Positions 53,434-64,000 of a stretch of 64,000 bases of DNA are shown here, piece after piece. A program made the position numbers and the translations under genes. This DNA comes from Polyangiaceae bacterium. GTDB taxonomy: Bacteria > Myxococcota_A > Polyangia > Polyangiales > Polyangiaceae. Numbering within the stretch: the first letter of the stretch is position 1; the number at the start of each line of letters is the position of its first letter. The stretch lies in the NCBI GenBank assembly GCA_025937895.1, contig JAICQL010000010.1, positions 1 through 64,000 of the forward strand, read 5' to 3'. The notes beneath the pieces were generated by a model that saw only the letters and a program-made list of their open reading frames with translations, ran no database searches and was not told the DNA's origin.

Positions 53434-55062
53434 TTAGCGCTCGGACTCGATGCCGGGCTCCAGGTCGAAAGGCAGGCTCTCCGCCAGCCCTGGCTCGTCC
53501 GGATCGCTTTGCAAGTGCACGCGAAACTCGAACAGATCGCGCCGCCGATCCAGCCGCGGCCGCACGCTGCCCGAAGAGCGCGACCGGTGCAGATCATCGA
53601 TGTCCAGGTCCGTCACCAGCAACATCTCCACATTGGGATCCGCCTGCGCCTGAATGCCATCGCGTGCGAACTCGAAGTCGCTCGGTGTAAACACCGCCGC
53701 CTGTCCGTAGTGGATGTCCATCGCTGCAACGCTCGGCAGATTGCCGATGATGCCCGCCGTGACCACGTAGATCTGATTTTCGATGGCGCGCGCCTGACAG
53801 CAAAAGCGCACCCGACAGAAGCCCTGCCGATCATCCGTGCAGTACGGCACGAACAAGATCTCGGCGCCGCGGTCACTCAGATAACGCGCCGCTTCCGGGA
53901 ACTCCACGTCGTAGCAGATCAGCACCCCCACCTTGGCCTTGGGCGTGTGCATGATGCCCAGATCACTGCCGCCCTCCAGCCCCCAGTACGCCTTTTCACC
54001 TGGAGTGATGTGCAGCTTCGGCTGCAGCTGCACCCGCCCATCGGGAAAGACGAAGGGGCACACGTTGAACAACGTGCCGCGCAGCTGCATCGGGTGCGTG
54101 CCGGCGATGATGTGGATGCCAAAGCGCTTGGCGAGTGAGCTGACCAGCTCCAGGTACTCGTTGCTCAGCGCCGCCAGCTTCAGCACCCCCTCGCGCGCGC
54201 CCAGCCGCTCCAGCCCTGGCTGAGACAGCAGCTGCACGCTGACGAACTCGGGAAAGACCACGAAATCCGCGCGATAGCCCGCCGCCGCCTCCACGAAGTA
54301 CTCCAGCTGCTCGGCGAACGCGGCAAAATCCTTCGTGCGCCGCACCTGGTGCTGCACCGAGGCCACCCGCACCTTGCGCGCGCCGACCGACGGCTGCGCC
54401 ACGTGATCGGGGTTGAGCCACTCGATCAGGATCGCGTTGTTGCGGCTGCGCGGATCTCGCACGTAGTTGCGCAGCACACCTCGCACCACGAAGCCCTCGC
54501 GCAGCTGAAAGCTCAGCACCATGTCCTTGAGCTCGCCCGTCTCCACCTTGCGCACGTATTGCTCGGGCGTCAGCGTCGGATGATTGATGAAGCCGTGGAT
54601 GCGCCCGCCCGCCACGATGCGCCGCAGATTCAGCTGCTTGCAGATCGAGCGCCGCGCCGCGTACAGCTCGCGCCCGATGCCCTGACCGCGCGCCGCCGGG
54701 TCCACGTACACGTCCACCCCGTACAGCGTGTCCCCCTCCGGGTTGTGATTGTGAAAGTAGCCGCCGTCCGTGATGCCCGAATACGTGTGCGGCCGGTATG
54801 GATCCGAGCCCAGGCTCACGATCAGCGCGTGCGCTGCGCCCACCAGCTGACCATCGCGCTCCACCACCAGCTGCCCGTCGGGAAAGACGCGCAGGTGATT
54901 GCGCAGCTGCGCGCGATTCCAGACCACGCTCTCCTCCAGAGGAGTCGGAAAGCAGCGCTTGTTCAGCTCGATCAGCGCGTCCACGTCCGACAGCTCGGCG
55001 GGGCGCAAGGTGGCCTCGCCCGCTCTGGTGGCGAACTTCCTGGGGTGCATGGGGGTAAACAT
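53434..55062 (-). CDS. GNAT acetyltransferase - nitrilase (C-N hydrolase) fusion
   Basis: 542 aa from the ATG at 55062 (a second ATG at 55050). Residues ~15-200 are a GNAT fold (ATLRPAELSDVDALIELNKR, VDVYVDPAARGQGIGREL). Residues ~225-530 are a nitrilase-superfamily hydrolase: Glu in FVVFPEFVSV (~270), Lys in QLQPKLHITPGE (~350) and Cys in VLICYDVEFPE (~382), the catalytic triad. This fusion is known in several bacteria with unclear substrates; amidase and acyltransfer steps on one molecule are likely. The next gene upstream is 632 bases away. Confidence 0.9.
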   Translation of the reverse strand: MFTPMHPRKFATRAGEATLRPAELSDVDALIELNKRCFPTPLEESVVWNRAQLRNHLRVFPDGQLVVERDGQLVGAAHALIVSLGSDPYRPHTYSGITDGGYFHNHNPEGDTLYGVDVYVDPAARGQGIGRELYAARRSICKQLNLRRIVAGGRIHGFINHPTLTPEQYVRKVETGELKDMVLSFQLREGFVVRGVLRNYVRDPRSRNNAILIEWLNPDHVAQPSVGARKVRVASVQHQVRRTKDFAAFAEQLEYFVEAAAGYRADFVVFPEFVSVQLLSQPGLERLGAREGVLKLAALSNEYLELVSSLAKRFGIHIIAGTHPMQLRGTLFNVCPFVFPDGRVQLQPKLHITPGEKAYWGLEGGSDLGIMHTPKAKVGVLICYDVEFPEAARYLSDRGAEILFVPYCTDDRQGFCRVRFCCQARAIENQIYVVTAGIIGNLPSVAAMDIHYGQAAVFTPSDFEFARDGIQAQADPNVEMLLVTDLDIDDLHRSRSSGSVRPRLDRRRDLFEFRVHLQSDPDEPGLAESLPFDLEPGIESER

Positions 55063-55694
55063 GCACGCCAGCTCGCGCCCGCGCAAGTCACGGGGCCGCC
55101 ACCCCGCGTTGCCGCGAGCCCCGCTGTGAGCCTGCAGGCGAGCTCCGCTGTGTGCCTGCTGGTGAGCCCTGCTGATGAGCAGAGCGCCGCGCGGACCGTT
55201 CGAGGAAAGGGGCCGGGCCCGCGCTGCGCCCACTCGCCGGCATATCGGGACGCGCAGCGAACACGAGCGCACGGCACCGCGCCCACCTCGGCGGAATTGT
55301 TCCACTGCACGGCGAAAGCGCGCTGCGCGCGCGTGAGCGCACGCGACCCGCGTGCGCTCACGCCACGCGCGGGGTGAGCCGCAGCACCGCGCAGCTCACC
55401 GCCAGCGCTCAGCTCGCCGAGCACCTCGCCACGTCCGCGGGCGCGAACGCCCCTGACGCACACTCCCGAACGTACCCTGGCCCGCAGCGCGCCCCGCGGA
55501 TTCCGGCGCGCCATGGCTCGGCCATCGGCGTGCATACTCACAGCCCGCCAGCTTCGACCTCGATCCGCAGATGCCCCGCCGGTATGAGCACACCCTACCA
55601 CGAAAAAGTTCGAGCGCCTCAGCCCCTCGAGCGCTCACTTCACGGCACAAAGGGCTTGAATCAACTCCACGCGCGCCCGCTCCCACCAGCAGGA
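55063..55694. other. Intergenic region containing a strong hairpin
   Basis: About 630 bases between two - strand genes. No gene was recognised. Apart from the hairpin at 55331-55363, it should contain the promoter for the GNAT-nitrilase gene. Confidence 0.5.
55331..55363. terminator. Perfect 15-bp inverted repeat with 3-base loop
   Basis: GCGTGAGCGCACGCG (55331-55345), loop ACC, then CGCGTGCGCTCACGC (55349-55363). It lies after the stop of the GNAT gene (55695) on its strand and 270 bases before the GNAT-nitrilase start. It could be a terminator without a U-tract or a protein-binding site. Confidence 0.5.
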
Positions 55695-56171
55695 CTAACC
55701 CGCCAAAGACCGAACGAGTCGAACCTCGTGCGGCGCCAGCTGGCTCGCCGCCATGCCAGCCACGCGCCGAAAGCCAGCACCCTCGTACAGCGACACGGCA
55801 GAATGATTGGAAGCGATCACGTCGAGCACCAGCGCGTTGGCTCCATCGGCTTTCGCCCAGGCCGCGACACTTTCCATCAGCTGCACGCCGATCCCCTGGC
55901 GCCGCACCTTGGGCGAGACCCACATGCTGATCAACTCGCGCAGCTCGCTGCTCCGGTGCTCGGCTCCTCGGGCCACGCCGACGTCCTCCCCGCTGGCGAC
56001 CGCGACGAACGTTGCAAACTCGACGACCTGATCCTCCCAGCGAGCCATGCTCCACTGCGCAGCTTCAGCCAACGTCGTGCCGAAGGCATACGGAGCCTCC
56101 TCGAGCGCCTGCAGGCGAATGCTTCGCCAGCGAGCGCCTTCGCCGGCCTGCAATCTCTGTATCCGCACCAT
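55695..56171 (-). CDS. GNAT family N-acetyltransferase
   Basis: 158 aa, ATG at 56171. The GNAT signature is complete: ISMWVSPKVRRQGIGVQLMESVAAWA (acetyl-CoA loop RRQGIG), then LVLDVIASNHSAVSLYEGAGFRR. It transfers an acetyl group from acetyl-CoA to an amine, perhaps a protein N-terminus, aminoglycoside or polyamine. Two identical palindromes (56343-56354 and 56366-56377) sit ~170-205 bases before its start and may regulate it. Confidence 0.88.
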   Translation of the reverse strand: MVRIQRLQAGEGARWRSIRLQALEEAPYAFGTTLAEAAQWSMARWEDQVVEFATFVAVASGEDVGVARGAEHRSSELRELISMWVSPKVRRQGIGVQLMESVAAWAKADGANALVLDVIASNHSAVSLYEGAGFRRVAGMAASQLAPHEVRLVRSLAG

Positions 56172-56341
56172 GATAGCGGCGAGCCTAGCAGTTCGTGTTC
56201 TTCTCGCTTCGAGCAATCCGCCGGCATCCCGCACCTCGAGCGCCGCGGCGATCGTGCTTCGCCCGCTGGGTGCCCCGATATGCCGCCCGCGCCGCACGGC
56301 GGAGGCCCGGCCCAACCCACAGGGCTCACGCCGTGCCCGCA

Positions 56342-56380
56342 CGCCCACGTGGGCACGCCCCCCGCGCCCACGTGGGCACG
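56342..56380. repeat. Two identical 17-bp repeats, each holding a 12-bp palindrome
   Basis: CGCCCACGTGGGCACGC occurs at 56342-56358 and 56365-56381 (approximate right edge), each carrying the palindrome GCCCACGTGGGC. Centre spacing is 23 bp, about two helical turns. It is downstream of the 2,008-aa kinase gene and upstream of the GNAT gene on the - strand. An operator for a dimeric regulator is likely. Confidence 0.5.
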
Positions 56381-56437
56381 CGCTCCGTGCCGCGCGTCTC
56401 CGTCCCCGACGCCGCGCGTCTCCGCGCGTTCGTCGGG

Positions 56438-62464
<6,027 letters not shown>

Positions 62465-62569
62465 GCCGTCGTCTCTGCCCGAGCAAACGACCGTGCGGGC
62501 TCGCAGCTCTATTCGAGCAGCGGGATTTGCGGCGCATTCTGGCCGCCCTCTGGCCGCGCCCCGTGTCGC

Positions 62570-62977
62570 TCAGGCGCTGCCGAGCGCGTCGCGGATGACC
62601 GCCACCAGCGAGACCAGGTTCGGCGGCTTCACCAGCCAGGCAGTGGCGCCCACCTCGCGGCCCTCGACGAAGCGCGCCCGCGACACGTCCGAGGTGAGCA
62701 CGAACACCGGCACCTTCGAGTACCCGGGCAGCCTGCGCAGCTGGCGGATGAACTCCAGCCCATCCATCGTGGGCATGTGGATGTCGGTCAGGATGGCCTC
62801 GAAGTTCTGCGTGCGCGCGCGCCACAGCCCTTCGCTGCCCTCGGTGGCCTCGCAGGTCTGAAAGCCCGCGCGCGTGAGGGTGGCGCACAGCACTTCGCGA
62901 GAGGCGCTCGAGTCATCCACCACCAGGATGCGCGACGCCCTGGCCGGCGCCGGGGCGGGTTCAGAACTCGTGCTCAT
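62570..62977 (-). CDS. CheY-like response regulator (receiver only)
   Basis: 135 aa, ATG at 62977. A receiver domain: acidic pair VVDDSS (Asp21-Asp22), phospho-acceptor Asp65 in ILTDIHMPTMDGLEF, Thr/Ser in VFVLTSD and Lys in WLVKPPN. A Pro/Ala-rich 15-residue N-terminal extension precedes it. There is no output domain. It is immediately upstream (105 bases) of the CheA-type hybrid kinase and likely takes its phosphate. Confidence 0.9.
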   Translation of the reverse strand: MSTSSEPAPAPARASRILVVDDSSASREVLCATLTRAGFQTCEATEGSEGLWRARTQNFEAILTDIHMPTMDGLEFIRQLRRLPGYSKVPVFVLTSDVSRARFVEGREVGATAWLVKPPNLVSLVAVIRDALGSA

Positions 62978-63151
62978 CGTGTCTGCTTCTAGGTGACCCT
63001 GCGTCACCTCAAAAAGAACGACAGCTTCCCGTGGCTCTTGAGAGTGGGGGCAGCATTTGCGCCGGGCAGCCGTGCAGGTGCGCACAGCGCGTGACCGAGC
63101 CCACACCGGGCGTCACGAGCGGCTCCGCCGTGCGCTGTGGCGAGGGCGGCT

Positions 63152-63523
63152 TTATGCCTCGCCGATGGCGTTGCGCACGGCCTGCAGCAGCGCCGGGCCG
63201 GTGATGGGCTTGGCCAGCACGGCGTGCGCGCCCAGCCCCGTCATCACCTCGCGGTCGCGCGGGCCGGCCTCGGCCGTCAGCATCACCACCGGGATGTGGC
63301 ACGTGCGCTCATTGCTCTTGAGGATGCTCAGCGCCTTGTTGCCGTCCATCACCGGCATCTGCACGTCCAGCAGCACCAGGTCCGGCACCTCCACGCTGGC
63401 CAGGCGCACCGCCTGCGCGCCGTCCTCGGCGTGGATGAGCACGTAACCGTGCTGATGCAGAACGTTCTGTTCCAGCTGACGGAACATCCGCGAATCGTCG
63501 GCAACGAGGATCACTTTGGGCAT
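63152..63523 (-). CDS. CheY-like response regulator (receiver only)
   Basis: 123 aa, ATG at 63523. A receiver: ILVADDSRMF (Asp9-Asp10), phospho-acceptor Asp53 in LVLLDVQMPVMDGNK, VVMLTAEA and VLAKPITG. A single domain. It is the first gene of the operon that runs through the second receiver into the 2,008-aa kinase. Two receivers suggest a branched or sink-type phosphorelay. Confidence 0.9.
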   Translation of the reverse strand: MPKVILVADDSRMFRQLEQNVLHQHGYVLIHAEDGAQAVRLASVEVPDLVLLDVQMPVMDGNKALSILKSNERTCHIPVVMLTAEAGPRDREVMTGLGAHAVLAKPITGPALLQAVRNAIGEA

Positions 63524-63686
63524 CCCGTCTCTGTATGACGGCGTTTGGAGGCTCCCCCTAGAGGGGCTGGGGACGGAAAGGACACGCGCCCGCTGCCCAG
63601 CGACCTGGAAGGCACAGTTCGTGTTTCATCCTGGAACTTCAGCTGGCTATTGAAAGCGACTCTCAGTTGCAGTAATCGCCCTGGCG

Positions 63687-64000
63687 ATGTCTTGCCGAAA
63701 GAATCACCTCCCCCGTCTCGCGCTGGCTGCGGCTGCAGCGCTCGCGGCTTGCGACGATAGCTCCACGTTCATCCCTGCCGGCGGCACCCCGCCGCAGGCC
63801 GGTGGCGCCCTGCAGCCAGAGGCCGAGGGCCCCGCTTACATCGTCTCCACGCGCGTGTTCGACCCCGAGGTGGACGCCCGCACGTCGTACTTCTACGTGG
63901 TCGACTCGCTCGACGCCGGTACGGAGATCGACGAGACGAAGGGTCTCGAGCTGCCCGGCTCCGCGCGCCTGTTCGCCGACGAAGAAACGGGCTGGATCGC
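63687..64000 (+). CDS. Putative lipoprotein, cut by right edge
   Basis: ATG at 63687, reading open to base 64000. A lipoprotein signal (LALAAAAALAACDDSS, lipid-bearing Cys ~22) is followed by a Gly/Pro linker and a region that may begin a beta-propeller-like domain (YIVSTRVFDPEVDARTSYFY). The rest lies outside the window. It is divergent from the signalling operon, sharing the 63524-63686 promoter region. Confidence 0.75.
   Translation, partial: MSCRKNHLPRLALAAAAALAACDDSSTFIPAGGTPPQAGGALQPEAEGPAYIVSTRVFDPEVDARTSYFYVVDSLDAGTEIDETKGLELPGSARLFADEETGWI

Overview
The window looks like a chromosomal segment of a high-GC, predatory-type delta-proteobacterial lineage (Myxococcota; inferred, not proven). 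The grounds are dense GC-rich coding, several Ser/Thr protein kinases, very large multidomain signalling proteins, a class III cyclase with an AAA/TPR body, a HTH-DUF4388 protein, many lipoproteins, cell-wall hydrolases, and frequent GTG/TTG starts. No tRNA, rRNA or CRISPR array was seen.

Left edge (1-1567): part of an insertion sequence, namely a DUF6431 zinc-ribbon protein and a DDE transposase cut by the window start. From 2.0 to 13.4 kb lies the most unusual region. It holds two polyprenyl-diphosphate synthase paralogues, a large FAD-dependent desaturase/isomerase-like enzyme and a saccharopine-dehydrogenase-like reductase. It also holds two phasin-like helical proteins that share a C-terminal beta-rich domain, a 470-residue protein of unknown family with a CPCC motif, and a DUF3237-truncated haemoglobin fusion. 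One arm is a tight + strand operon (6821-12338); the other is a - strand operon (3115-6173) next to the first synthase. I read it as a candidate isoprenoid locus with its own structural proteins; this is inference.

From 13.5 to 26.9 kb: a 1,111-aa cyclase/ATPase/TPR regulator, two small cupins, and an adjacent CHAP and GH19 cell-wall-hydrolase pair with similar N-terminal segments and no signal peptides. These are followed by a DUF488 protein, a HAD phosphatase fused to a HerA-like ATPase, an AhpD-like protein, a Ser/Thr kinase with a cyclic-nucleotide-binding domain, and a DoxX-like membrane protein.

From 27 to 38 kb: a lipoprotein, a DUF1206 membrane protein, and an ATGA-coupled operon of an MscS-like channel and two CPA-type antiporter proteins. 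Then come ilvBN (acetolactate synthase, also ATGA-coupled), a secreted hypothetical protein and a membrane Ser/Thr kinase. From 38 to 52 kb: a 1,377-aa membrane protein of unknown function, a CBM-like lipoprotein, a deoxyhypusine-synthase-like (SpeY) gene followed by a MATE exporter, lysA of the E. coli type, an MBOAT/wax-synthase-like acyltransferase, exonuclease III, a CBM10-like lipoprotein and a truncated kinase pseudogene.

From 52 to 64 kb: an uncharacterised 195-aa protein, an HTH-DUF4388 protein, a GNAT-nitrilase fusion and a GNAT acetyltransferase. These are followed by a three-gene signalling operon (two CheY-like receivers and a 2,008-aa pseudokinase-AAA-GAF-PAS-Hpt-CheA-type kinase), and finally the start of a lipoprotein gene cut by the right edge.
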